Part shown: positions 1-5,909 of the stretch, piece by piece
How the letters are laid out: every line of letters starts with the position of its first letter
How positions within the stretch are numbered: position 1 is the stretch's first letter
Source of the DNA: Mailhella sp.
Lineage (GTDB): Bacteria; Desulfobacterota; Desulfovibrionia; Desulfovibrionales; Desulfovibrionaceae
NCBI GenBank assembly: GCA_020024815.1
Contig: JAHHTE010000079.1
Span: 1 to 9,048 of the forward strand
Direction of reading: 5' to 3'
Length of the DNA: 9,048 nucleotides
Notes under the pieces: model-generated
Databases searched by the model: none
Told to the model about the DNA's origin: nothing
What the model saw: the letters and a program-made list of their open reading frames with translations, nothing else
Program-made: the position numbers and the translations under genes

Positions 1-93
1 TTTTTATTAAGAAAAGGATATATTTTGGGAAATAGTTAAAAAATAAATATAATGATTTTTATATATTAGCTCATATTATTTATAAAAATTCTC

Positions 94-106
94 TTATTAG
101 TAATAA
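94..106. promoter_or_regulatory. Perfect 6-1-6 inverted repeat upstream of katA
   Basis: TTATTA-G-TAATAA is a perfect inverted repeat just upstream of the katA -35 element, and it partly overlaps the larger palindrome at 103-140. Its AT-rich, one-base-spaced symmetry resembles operators of the Fur/PerR family, which often control catalase genes. It is one base pair short of a perfect 7-1-7 arrangement because positions 93 and 107 do not pair. Assignment to PerR is inference only; AT-rich DNA makes short palindromes common. Confidence 0.35.
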
Positions 107-140
107 TTCCTATTTACAAAATTTAAAAAATAGGTATTAT
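103..140. promoter_or_regulatory. 38-bp interrupted palindrome covering the katA promoter
   Basis: The two halves pair at 15 of 19 positions around a centre between 121 and 122. ATAAT (103-107) pairs with ATTAT (136-140), CCTATTT (109-115) with AAATAGG (128-134), and AAA (119-121) with TTT (122-124). Mismatches fall at 108/135 and at the three pairs 116-118/125-127. The palindrome spans the predicted -35 and -10 elements, so a dimeric regulator bound here would block RNA polymerase. It is a candidate operator for oxidative-stress control of katA. The regulator is not in the window. Confidence 0.45.
113..140 (+). promoter_or_regulatory. Predicted sigma70-type promoter of katA
   Basis: TTTACA (113-118) as -35 and TATTAT (135-140) as -10 are separated by 16 bp. 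Each matches the consensus at five of six bases. Transcription would begin near 147, giving a very short leader that goes almost straight into the ribosome binding site at 150-155. Confidence 0.5.
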
Positions 141-149
141 GTCTTTCAT

Positions 150-155
150 GGAGGA
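150..155 (+). promoter_or_regulatory. katA ribosome binding site
   Basis: GGAGGA lies six bases before the ATG at 162. It is a near-perfect Shine-Dalgarno sequence and fixes the katA start. It is stronger than the sites before most other genes in this window, which suggests high translation once the gene is induced. Confidence 0.8.
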
Positions 156-161
156 ACAATC

Positions 162-1619
162 ATGGCAGATAAAAAAAATAATCTCACAACAAATGCTGGC
201 GCACCAGTTGCAAACAATAATCATGTTCTTACAGCTGGACCTCGTGGACCACTTCTCATGCAAGATGTATGGTTTCAAGAAAAATTAGCACATTTTGATC
301 GTGAAGTTATTCCTGAAAGACGTATGCACGCTAAAGGGTCAGGTGCGTATGGAACATTTACAGTAACCCATGATATCACTCGTTATACAAAAGCATCAGT
401 TTTTTCTGAAATTGGTAAAAAAACAGAAGTATTTGCTCGTTTTTCAACCGTAGCAGGTGAACGTGGTGCTGCTGATGCAGAACGTGATATTCGTGGTTTT
501 GCATTAAAATTTTATACAGATCAAGGAAACTGGGATTTAGTGGGCAATAATACCCCAGTGTTCTTCTTACGTGATCCACTTAAATTTCCTGATTTAAATC
601 ACGTTGTAAAACGTAATCCTCGTACAAATATGCACAGTGCAAAGGATAACTGGGACTTTTGGACTTTGTTACCTGAAGCTTTACACCAAGTTACTGTTGT
701 AATGAGTGATAGAGGTATTCCTGCTTCTTATCGCCACATGCATGGTTTTGGTAGTCATACCTTTAGCTTAATTAATGCTAATAACGAACGTTTTTGGGTA
801 AAGTTTCATTTTAGAACCCAACAAGGAATTAAAAACCTTACTGATGCAGAGGCACAAGAGCTTATAGGGCGTGATAGAGATAGCCACCAACGTGATTTAT
901 ATGAACATATTGAAAAAGGTGATTTTCCTCGTTGGACATTATATTTCCAAGTAATGCCAGAAGAAGATGCAGAAAAATTACCATATCATCCTTTTGATTT
1001 AACAAAAGTATGGTATCATAAAGATTACCCTCTTATTGAAGTTGGTGTTTTAGAGCTTAATAGAAATCCAGAAAACTATTTTGCAGAAGTTGAACAAGCT
1101 GCATTCAACCCTTCTAATATAGTTCCTGGTATTGGTTTTTCACCTGATAAAATGTTGCAAGGCCGTCTTTTCTCTTATGGTGATGCACAACGTTATCGTT
1201 TAGGTGTAAATCATCATCTTATTCCAGTAAATAAACCTCGTTGTCCTTTCCATAGTTTCCACCGTGATGGAAGTATGCGTGTTGACGGTAACTATGGTAG
1301 CCATACCAATTATGAACCAAATAGTTTTGGTGCATGGCAAGAACAACCAGATTATGCAGAACCACCATTAAAAATTAATGGAGCAGCAGATCGTTGGGAT
1401 TATGCTTGTGATGATGCTGATTATTTTGAACAACCAGGTAAACTTTTTAGACTTATGACAGAAGAACAAAAAGAAGCTTTATTTGGTAATACTGCTCGTG
1501 CTTTAGGTGATGCACCAAAAGAAATTAAACTTCGCCACATTAGAAATTGTACAAAAGCTGATCCTGCTTATGGTGCTGGTGTTGCAAAAGCGTGTGGCAT
1601 TGCTGAAAGCGAAATATAA
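162..1619 (+). CDS. katA: Haem catalase (KatA-type, small subunit)
   Basis: Haem-dependent catalase, which converts hydrogen peroxide to water and oxygen in the cytoplasm. The 485-residue length fits the small-subunit monofunctional catalases. The distal catalytic His is H56 in the RRMHAKGSGAYG stretch, with S95 in FARFSTV. The catalytic Asn is N129 in DLVGNNTPVFF. The proximal haem-ligand Tyr is Y339 in RLFSYGDAQRYR. The C-terminal helical end (GVAKACGI) is intact, and there is no signal peptide. The ATG at 162 is supported by the GGAGGA site. The gene stands alone between its own promoter and its own terminator, so it is probably regulated as a single unit, plausibly by a peroxide sensor acting at the palindrome at 103-140. 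Codon use is AT-rich like its neighbours, so there is no visible sign of recent transfer. Confidence 0.97.
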   Translation: MADKKNNLTTNAGAPVANNNHVLTAGPRGPLLMQDVWFQEKLAHFDREVIPERRMHAKGSGAYGTFTVTHDITRYTKASVFSEIGKKTEVFARFSTVAGERGAADAERDIRGFALKFYTDQGNWDLVGNNTPVFFLRDPLKFPDLNHVVKRNPRTNMHSAKDNWDFWTLLPEALHQVTVVMSDRGIPASYRHMHGFGSHTFSLINANNERFWVKFHFRTQQGIKNLTDAEAQELIGRDRDSHQRDLYEHIEKGDFPRWTLYFQVMPEEDAEKLPYHPFDLTKVWYHKDYPLIEVGVLELNRNPENYFAEVEQAAFNPSNIVPGIGFSPDKMLQGRLFSYGDAQRYRLGVNHHLIPVNKPRCPFHSFHRDGSMRVDGNYGSHTNYEPNSFGAWQEQPDYAEPPLKINGAADRWDYACDDADYFEQPGKLFRLMTEEQKEALFGNTARALGDAPKEIKLRHIRNCTKADPAYGAGVAKACGIAESEI

Positions 1620-1641
1620 GTTTATATTAGGTTATAATGGT

Positions 1642-1672
1642 AAAAAAGAGGAGTTTATCTCCTCTTTTTTTT
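1642..1672 (+). terminator. Rho-independent terminator of katA
   Basis: GAGGAG (1648-1653), loop TTTAT and CTCCTC (1659-1664) form a perfect hairpin, followed by eight T. The six A before the stem extend the pairing and would also give a T-tract on the opposite strand. It could therefore also stop minus-strand transcription running through from murA. Confidence 0.92.
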
Positions 1673-1981
1673 AGATTTTTTATAATTAATTATAATGCTC
1701 TTTCTGAAAGAAGAAATTTTTTTAGTTCCCTCTTTTAACTTCTTTTTTATAATTTAACGTTTTTTTATGTATACCAAATCATTAATTCAAGAACGATAGG
1801 TATTGCATTAAAAGTTTATAATTTTTTTGTATGATAAAAGCACAATATAATAATATGTTATTTTTTATTGTTTTGTTTTTTAATTAATACATTGTATTAC
1901 CATTTGTAATATTATTAATTATTTTTAGTAAACTAGAATAGTCAAGTAATTATGAGTATATTGAAATTTTATTCTAAATAA
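1673..1981. other. AT-rich intergenic region between convergent katA and murA
   Basis: I see no convincing coding region, RNA gene or mobile element in these roughly 310 bp. The DNA is extremely AT-rich, with poly-T runs. Small chance-level symmetries occur, for example AATACA-T-TGTATT at 1886-1898 and TCTTT-CTG-AAAGA near 1699-1711. No clear intrinsic terminator lies right after the murA stop; read-through could be stopped by the symmetric hairpin at 1642-1672. Confidence 0.6.
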
Positions 1982-3241
1982 TTACTCACCTTTTATACGT
2001 TTTATTTTTGCCCCAAGTGATTGTAATTTAAGTTCCATGCCTTCATAGCCACGATCTACATGGTAAATTCTATCAACTCGTGTTTCACCTTCGGCACAAA
2101 GTCCAGCTAAGACAAGAGCAGCTCCAGCTCTTAAATCACTTGCCATTACAGGAGCTCCAGTAAGAGAAGGAATACCACGCACCATAGCAGAATTACCTGT
2201 AACACGGATATCAGCACCCATACGTTTTAATTCAGGAACATGCATAAAGCGGTTTTCAAAAATAGTTTCTTCCACAATACCAGAACCTTTACAAATAGAA
2301 AGCATAGCCATAAATTGTGCTTGCATATCTGTTGGAAAACCGGGGTGAGGTAAAGTGCGAATATCAACGGCATTTAGCTCTTGATGTTTTTTTGCAATAA
2401 CAGAATCACCTTCAATTTCAAGAATTACATTGCAAGCACGGAGTTTATCAAAAAGAGCTTCCATATCATGGTATGGGCAATCTTTTACGCGAACTTCACC
2501 ATTTGTCATTGCAGCAGCAATAAGATATGTGCCTGCTTCTATTCTATCAGGCATAATTTTATAAGGATTTTTTTGTTCTAAGCGTGTAACACCTTGAATT
2601 TTGATTTGTGATTCACCAGCACCAGAAATTTTAGCTCCACAACTATTTAAGAAATTAGCAAGGTCAACAATTTCAGGTTCACGGGCAGCATTTTCTAAAA
2701 TAGTTTCACCGTCAGCAAGACTTGCTGCCATCATAATATTTTCTGTTCCCCCAACAGTTGGAAAATCAAATTGAATATGGGCTCCATGTAATTTTTGACA
2801 ACGTCCTTTTATATATCCATTATCAAGGCTAAATTTTGCTCCCATTTTTTCAAGTGCTGATAAATGTAAATCAACAGGTCTTGTCCCAATAGCACAGCCT
2901 CCAGGCATAGCAACATTTGCTTCCCCAAGTCTTGCTAATAATGGTCCTAAACAAAGAACAGAGGCACGCATAGTTTTTACTAAATCATAGGGGGCTTCAG
3001 AACTTATGGTATTTTTTTGACAAACTTCCATACAGCCATTTTCAAAATTTGTTTCAAAGCCAAGTGTTTCTAATAAATTTTTTGTAGTATGAATATCCCT
3101 TAAATGTGGTACATTTTCAAATATAACTTTTTTATCAAATAAAATTGCTCCTAATAAAATAGGAAGAGCTGCATTTTTTGCTCCACTTACTTTTACTGTA
3201 CCATTTAGGGGAGTTCCTCCCGTAATTAAAAGACTATCCAT
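1982..3241 (-). CDS. murA: UDP-N-acetylglucosamine 1-carboxyvinyltransferase (MurA)
   Basis: MurA catalyses the first committed step of peptidoglycan synthesis, transferring enolpyruvate from PEP to UDP-GlcNAc in the cytoplasm. From the ATG at 3241 the protein has 419 residues, the same length as the E. coli enzyme. Key residues are present: K22-N23 in SGAKNAALP; the active-site Cys C116 in MPGGCAIGTRPVDLH; R121; D305 in GFPTDMQAQ; R331 in FENRFMHVPEL; R371; and R397 in HVDRGYE. Because the catalytic residue is Cys, the usual fosfomycin target site is retained. The frame stays open for 17 more codons to an ATG at 3292. The 3241 start is preferred because GGAG (3247-3250) lies five bases upstream, MDSLLITGG matches the usual family start, and the longer form would run over the predicted promoter. 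Confidence 0.96.
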   Translation of the reverse strand: MDSLLITGGTPLNGTVKVSGAKNAALPILLGAILFDKKVIFENVPHLRDIHTTKNLLETLGFETNFENGCMEVCQKNTISSEAPYDLVKTMRASVLCLGPLLARLGEANVAMPGGCAIGTRPVDLHLSALEKMGAKFSLDNGYIKGRCQKLHGAHIQFDFPTVGGTENIMMAASLADGETILENAAREPEIVDLANFLNSCGAKISGAGESQIKIQGVTRLEQKNPYKIMPDRIEAGTYLIAAAMTNGEVRVKDCPYHDMEALFDKLRACNVILEIEGDSVIAKKHQELNAVDIRTLPHPGFPTDMQAQFMAMLSICKGSGIVEETIFENRFMHVPELKRMGADIRVTGNSAMVRGIPSLTGAPVMASDLRAGAALVLAGLCAEGETRVDRIYHVDRGYEGMELKLQSLGAKIKRIKGE

Positions 3242-3262
3242 ATTTTCTCCAAATTTTATTTT

Positions 3263-3292
3263 TTTATAAAAAAAACACTTGACGTTAAGCAA
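3263..3292 (-). promoter_or_regulatory. Predicted murA promoter
   Basis: On the minus strand, TTGCTT (3292-3287) and TATAAA (3268-3263) are separated by 18 bp. Transcription would start about 15 bases before the murA ribosome binding site. The -35 element lies inside the predicted promoter of the divergent tRNA-His gene. Confidence 0.45.
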
Positions 3293-3305
3293 AGTTTATC
3301 ATAGA
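3279..3305 (+). promoter_or_regulatory. Predicted tRNA-His promoter
   Basis: TTGACG (3279-3284) is a good -35 element shortly upstream of the tRNA. The same ACTTGACG octamer occurs before topA (5856-5863). The -10 is less clear. CATAGA (3300-3305, 15-bp spacing) is the best compromise; TATCAT (3297-3302) is a better match but sits too close. Confidence 0.4.
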
Positions 3306-3317
3306 AAGATGTTTCAC

Positions 3318-3394
3318 GGCGGAAGTAGCTCAGTTGGCAGAGCACCTGGTTGTGGCCCAGGTGGCCGAGGGTTCAAGTCCCTTCTTTCGCCCCA
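3318..3394 (+). tRNA. tRNA-His (anticodon GTG)
   Basis: The gene folds as a complete cloverleaf. The seven-pair acceptor stem is 3319-3325 with 3384-3390. The anticodon stem is CCTGG/CCAGG (3345-3349 with 3357-3361), around the loop TTGTGGC with anticodon GTG at 3352-3354. The T loop is TTCAAGT (3372-3378). The extra G at -1 (3318), which histidyl-tRNA synthetase requires, is encoded and faces C3391 at the discriminator position. The 3' CCA (3392-3394) is also encoded. It is a single tRNA gene with its own promoter and terminator. Confidence 0.97.
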
Positions 3395-3400
3395 TATTTA

Positions 3401-3425
3401 CCCAAGCATTTGCTTGGGTTTTTTT
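3401..3425 (+). terminator. Rho-independent terminator of tRNA-His
   Basis: CCCAAGC (3401-3407) pairs with GCTTGGG (3412-3418) around a four-base loop and is followed by seven T. It begins six bases after the encoded CCA, so the primary transcript is a short tRNA precursor. Confidence 0.93.
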
Positions 3426-3573
3426 GTGGTCTTTTTTTATTCTATCAAGTGTAATTGTTTTCATTTTTTATATTTGTATTTAGTTTATTATAAATTATCT
3501 TTAATAATTATGGTTAGATATTAAATAACTTATGGTTATTTTCTCTAATATATATTTTGTATTAAAAAGTTTT

Positions 3574-3626
3574 GTGAGGGGGGTTTAGGGGGAGGAACTT
3601 TTTCAAAAGTTCTCCCCTAAAAAAAT
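3574..3626 (-). repeat. Palindromic 3'-flanking repeat, copy A (after xthA)
   Basis: Read on the minus strand, the element is ATTTTTTT, a long hairpin, then AAAC and a C-rich tail. The outer stem is TTTAGGGG (3621-3614) with CCCCTAAA (3591-3584), with small bulges. The inner part carries the core AGAACTTTTGAAAAAGTTC. It starts about 13 bases after the xthA stop. Copy B at 8998-9048 has the same core, the same leading T-run and the same AAAC plus C-rich tail, but a different stem. The T-run precedes the hairpin rather than following it, so this is not a standard intrinsic terminator. It resembles a REP-like dispersed palindrome that may protect or terminate the 3' end. Confidence 0.75.
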
Positions 3627-3638
3627 AATATTTCTACA

Positions 3639-4439
3639 TTACTCTAATGGTAAATCAAGACTTAAACCAACAGGGCAATGATCAGAACCAAAAACAGTAT
3701 CTTCAATCCATGCATCTGCAATATAGGGCTTTAATTCTTCTGATACAAAGAAATAGTCAATACGCCAGCCAATATTTCTTTCTCTTGCACGGGTTTTATA
3801 GGACCACCAAGTATAAGCACCTTCTTTATCTTCATGTATATGACGATATGTATCAATATAGCCCATACTGGTTATTTTATCTAAAAATGCTCGTTCTTCA
3901 GCAAGAAAACCTGTATTGTAAATATTATCTTTAGGGCGAGCTAAGTCAATTTCTTTATGTGCAATGTTGAAATCTCCACAAACAACAATGGGCTTTGTTT
4001 TGCGTAATTCTTCAGCATAATTTAAAAAACAATCAAAAAAGCCCATTTTATAGGGAACACGTTTGAAAACTCCCTTTGAAAGTTCTTCCCCTCCATTTGG
4101 AAAATATCCATTAAAATAATGAAAATGTGGAAATTCTAAATGCACTATTCTGCCTTCTCCTTGATAATCAGGACAAGGTAATTCAATTTCAACATTTAAA
4201 GGTTTTAAGTGTGTAAAAACAGCAACACCAGAATAACCCTTTTTAACAATAGAATTTGCCCAATAACTATTACGTCCTAAAGGGTGCTTATCTTCTTCAC
4301 AAATTTGATCTTCATGGGCTTTTGTTTCTTGAATACCTACAATATCTGCTGTTGTTTCTTTATTTTCAAACCATTGCCAGTCTTCTTTTTTTCTTACAGA
4401 ACGAAAGCCATTAACATTCCAAGATTGTAAACGTATCAT
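3639..4439 (-). CDS. xthA: Exodeoxyribonuclease III / AP endonuclease
   Basis: This Xth-family enzyme cuts DNA at abasic sites in base excision repair and typically also has 3'-exonuclease and 3'-phosphodiesterase activity. The 266-residue length is normal for the family. Catalytic motifs are complete: N8 and N10 in SWNVNG, metal-binding E38 in IQETKA, Y112 in GYFPNGG, D156 and N158 in CGDFNIAH, D228 in WRIDYFF, and the D253-H254 pair in GSDHCPV. It is the last gene of the kdsB unit. Its ATG shares one base with the stop of the preceding gene (TAATG), and no good Shine-Dalgarno sequence is visible, so translation is probably coupled. The repeat at 3574-3626 marks the end of the unit. Whether its substrate preference is closer to E. 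coli ExoIII or to ExoA-type enzymes cannot be read from the motifs alone. Confidence 0.95.
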   Translation of the reverse strand: MIRLQSWNVNGFRSVRKKEDWQWFENKETTADIVGIQETKAHEDQICEEDKHPLGRNSYWANSIVKKGYSGVAVFTHLKPLNVEIELPCPDYQGEGRIVHLEFPHFHYFNGYFPNGGEELSKGVFKRVPYKMGFFDCFLNYAEELRKTKPIVVCGDFNIAHKEIDLARPKDNIYNTGFLAEERAFLDKITSMGYIDTYRHIHEDKEGAYTWWSYKTRARERNIGWRIDYFFVSEELKPYIADAWIEDTVFGSDHCPVGLSLDLPLE

Positions 4440-4993
4440 TACATAACCACTTGATTATTTTGATTTGAATTGTTGGTTTCTTCTTTTGGTTCTTCAGAAT
4501 TGAATTGTTTATTTAATTCATTCATAAAGTTACTCATTTCTTTTTGCACATCTTTACCCATTTTGGCTGCATCGTCTGTAAATTTTTGCCAAGAATCTTT
4601 AAAAGATTCTTTAATAGGTTCTTTACGTAAATATTCGTGTACAAGTTTATCTACTTCAATGCCTTGAGCTGAAAGTTCTTGACGAACTTCTTTTTCAAAT
4701 TGAGCATAATCTTCTTTTGTTGCATTTTCTTTTGCTAAAAGTTTTTCAACTTTTGGAAGAATTACTTTTTTGTATATAGGATAATCTACAAATTCTCTAA
4801 GCATTACAAGACTAGCAAGTTCAGGGTATCCCATTTTTTCAATAGGTGCTTGTTGTGGTTCTGCAACAATGGTTACAGTTTTATTTTGATCAATATTTTT
4901 TTGTACAAAAGTTCCAGCAAAAACAGCTAAAACTAAAATTAAAACATAAATAATAATGGTACTTTTTTTCATTTTTTTACTCTTCTTTTTCAT
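4439..4993 (-). CDS. Hypothetical membrane-anchored periplasmic protein
   Basis: I do not recognise this 184-residue protein. After a Lys-rich start it has one hydrophobic segment (about residues 11-30, STIIIYVLILVLAVFAGTFV), with no Cys for a lipobox and no obvious peptidase site. It is therefore predicted to be a single-pass inner-membrane protein with the rest in the periplasm. The remainder is mostly charged and helix-prone (about 75-170), ending in a low-complexity Glu/Asn/Gln tail. The ATG at 4993 overlaps the kdsB end by 17 bp. A second ATG at 4972, four bases past the kdsB stop, gives a shorter 177-residue protein beginning MKKSTIII and is about equally likely; a weak GAAGAG site lies seven bases before it. 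The 3' end overlaps xthA by one base. The position suggests co-expression with kdsB but gives no function. Confidence 0.8.
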   Translation of the reverse strand: MKKKSKKMKKSTIIIYVLILVLAVFAGTFVQKNIDQNKTVTIVAEPQQAPIEKMGYPELASLVMLREFVDYPIYKKVILPKVEKLLAKENATKEDYAQFEKEVRQELSAQGIEVDKLVHEYLRKEPIKESFKDSWQKFTDDAAKMGKDVQKEMSNFMNELNKQFNSEEPKEETNNSNQNNQVVM

Positions 4994-5756
4994 CTTTTAC
5001 CCAAAATTCAGGGTGTTCTAAATAATATTTTCGTGCATACTCTAAATCTTCAGGAGTATCAACACCACAAGAAGCTTCAGAAATAAGGCGTACTTGCATA
5101 CGTATTCCATTTTCTAAAAGACGTAATTGTTCAAGTTTTTCTGTTTGTTCCAAAGGTGTTGGATCAAATTCTGCCATTTTTTCTAATGTTACTCGTCTAA
5201 AAGCATATACGCCAATATGTCCAATATAGGGAGCTTTACGCTCTTTATCACGGGCAAAAGGAATTGGCATACGTGAAAAATATAAAGTCTCTCCATTTTG
5301 AGCTAATGCAATTTTTACTTGATTTGGGGATTCAATGCGTGCTTTATCTTTTTCTTCATCTAAAATAACGCCAAGAGTGGAGCTTTCACAAGCTGAGCTT
5401 TGAAAAGGTTCAAGCAATTTTTGCATCATTTCTTTAGAAACAAAAGGTTCATCACCTTGAATATTGGCAATAACTGCTTTTGTGTCTAAATCTAAAATAT
5501 TAACAGCTTCACGAACTCTATCTGTTCCACTTACATGATTTTTTTGGGTCATAATATAGGGAACATGGAGCTCTTTTGCTTTTTCTTCAATTCTTTCATC
5601 ATCTATTGCAAGCCAAACATCATTAAATAAATCAGATTCTTTAGCTCGCATATAAACATGCCAAAAAAGGGGCTTGCCACCAATTTCAACTAAGGGTTTG
5701 CCCGGAAATCTTGTGGAAGCATAACGTGATGGAATAATAGCATAATGGTTTTGCAT
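4977..5756 (-). CDS. kdsB: 3-deoxy-manno-octulosonate cytidylyltransferase (CMP-Kdo synthetase)
   Basis: KdsB activates Kdo with CTP to give CMP-Kdo, the donor for the inner core of lipopolysaccharide. The 259-residue length is close to the roughly 250 of the family. N-terminal nucleotide-binding motif: IPSRYASTRFPGKPL (R11 and K20). Further motifs are SGTDRVREA (76-84), the metal-binding D102 in NIQGDEPFV, HIGVYAFRR (180-188), LEQTEKLEQLRLLENG (202-217) and D233 in GVDTPEDLEYA. The ATG at 5756 has a clear GAGGTG ribosome binding site (5761-5766) four bases upstream. It leads a three-gene minus-strand unit with the membrane protein and xthA, and is divergent from topA across 153 bp. Its presence argues for an LPS-bearing outer membrane. 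Confidence 0.96.
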   Translation of the reverse strand: MQNHYAIIPSRYASTRFPGKPLVEIGGKPLFWHVYMRAKESDLFNDVWLAIDDERIEEKAKELHVPYIMTQKNHVSGTDRVREAVNILDLDTKAVIANIQGDEPFVSKEMMQKLLEPFQSSACESSTLGVILDEEKDKARIESPNQVKIALAQNGETLYFSRMPIPFARDKERKAPYIGHIGVYAFRRVTLEKMAEFDPTPLEQTEKLEQLRLLENGIRMQVRLISEASCGVDTPEDLEYARKYYLEHPEFWVKDEKEE

Positions 5757-5780
5757 AATTCACCTCTATGGCTTTATTGT

Positions 5781-5809
5781 GATATAGTATGCTAAAAAAA
5801 GCAAGTAAA
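5781..5809 (-). promoter_or_regulatory. Predicted promoter of the kdsB unit
   Basis: On the minus strand, TTTACT (5809-5804) and TATATC (5786-5781) lie 17 bp apart, each matching four of six consensus bases. Transcription would begin about 10 bases before the GAGGTG ribosome binding site. The match is moderate and the AT-rich setting makes false hits likely. Confidence 0.4.
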
Positions 5810-5857
5810 CGATTTTAGCCTTAAAAGAAAAAATATTAGAAAATCCTCATATTTTAC

Positions 5858-5885
5858 TTGACGCTTTTTTTCTTTGAATTATTTT
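5858..5885 (+). promoter_or_regulatory. Predicted topA promoter
   Basis: TTGACG (5858-5863) and TATTTT (5880-5885) are separated by 16 bp. Transcription would start near 5892, giving a leader of about 20 bases. The -35 region repeats the ACTTGACG seen before tRNA-His. topA promoters in other bacteria respond to supercoiling, but nothing in the sequence here demonstrates that. Confidence 0.45.
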
Positions 5886-5909
5886 CTTAAAAAAACATTT
5901 CAAAAGTGA

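Noticed and set aside
376..579. Minus-strand 67-residue frame inside katA
   Set aside because: It lies opposite conserved catalase sequence that includes the catalytic Asn region, and it has no start signal or known domain.
1697..1725. Small hairpin TCTTT-CTG-AAAGA followed by a T-run, as a second terminator
   Set aside because: The stem has only five weak pairs and the T-run is offset from it. The strong terminator at 1642-1672 already serves katA.
1886..1910. Short palindromes in the katA-murA gap as a regulatory or replication site
   Set aside because: They are short, AT-only or nearly so, and far from any gene start. Such symmetries are expected by chance at this base composition.
3242..3292. 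N-terminal extension of MurA by 17 residues
   Set aside because: The extension lacks family similarity and its region holds the predicted murA promoter and ribosome binding site. The ATG at 3241 has GGAG at good spacing and gives the usual 419-residue length.
3279..3524. Plus-strand 81-residue open frame across the tRNA-His region
   Set aside because: It reads straight through the tRNA gene and its terminator. The GGSSSVGRAPGCGPGGRGFKSLLSPH part is just translated tRNA sequence.
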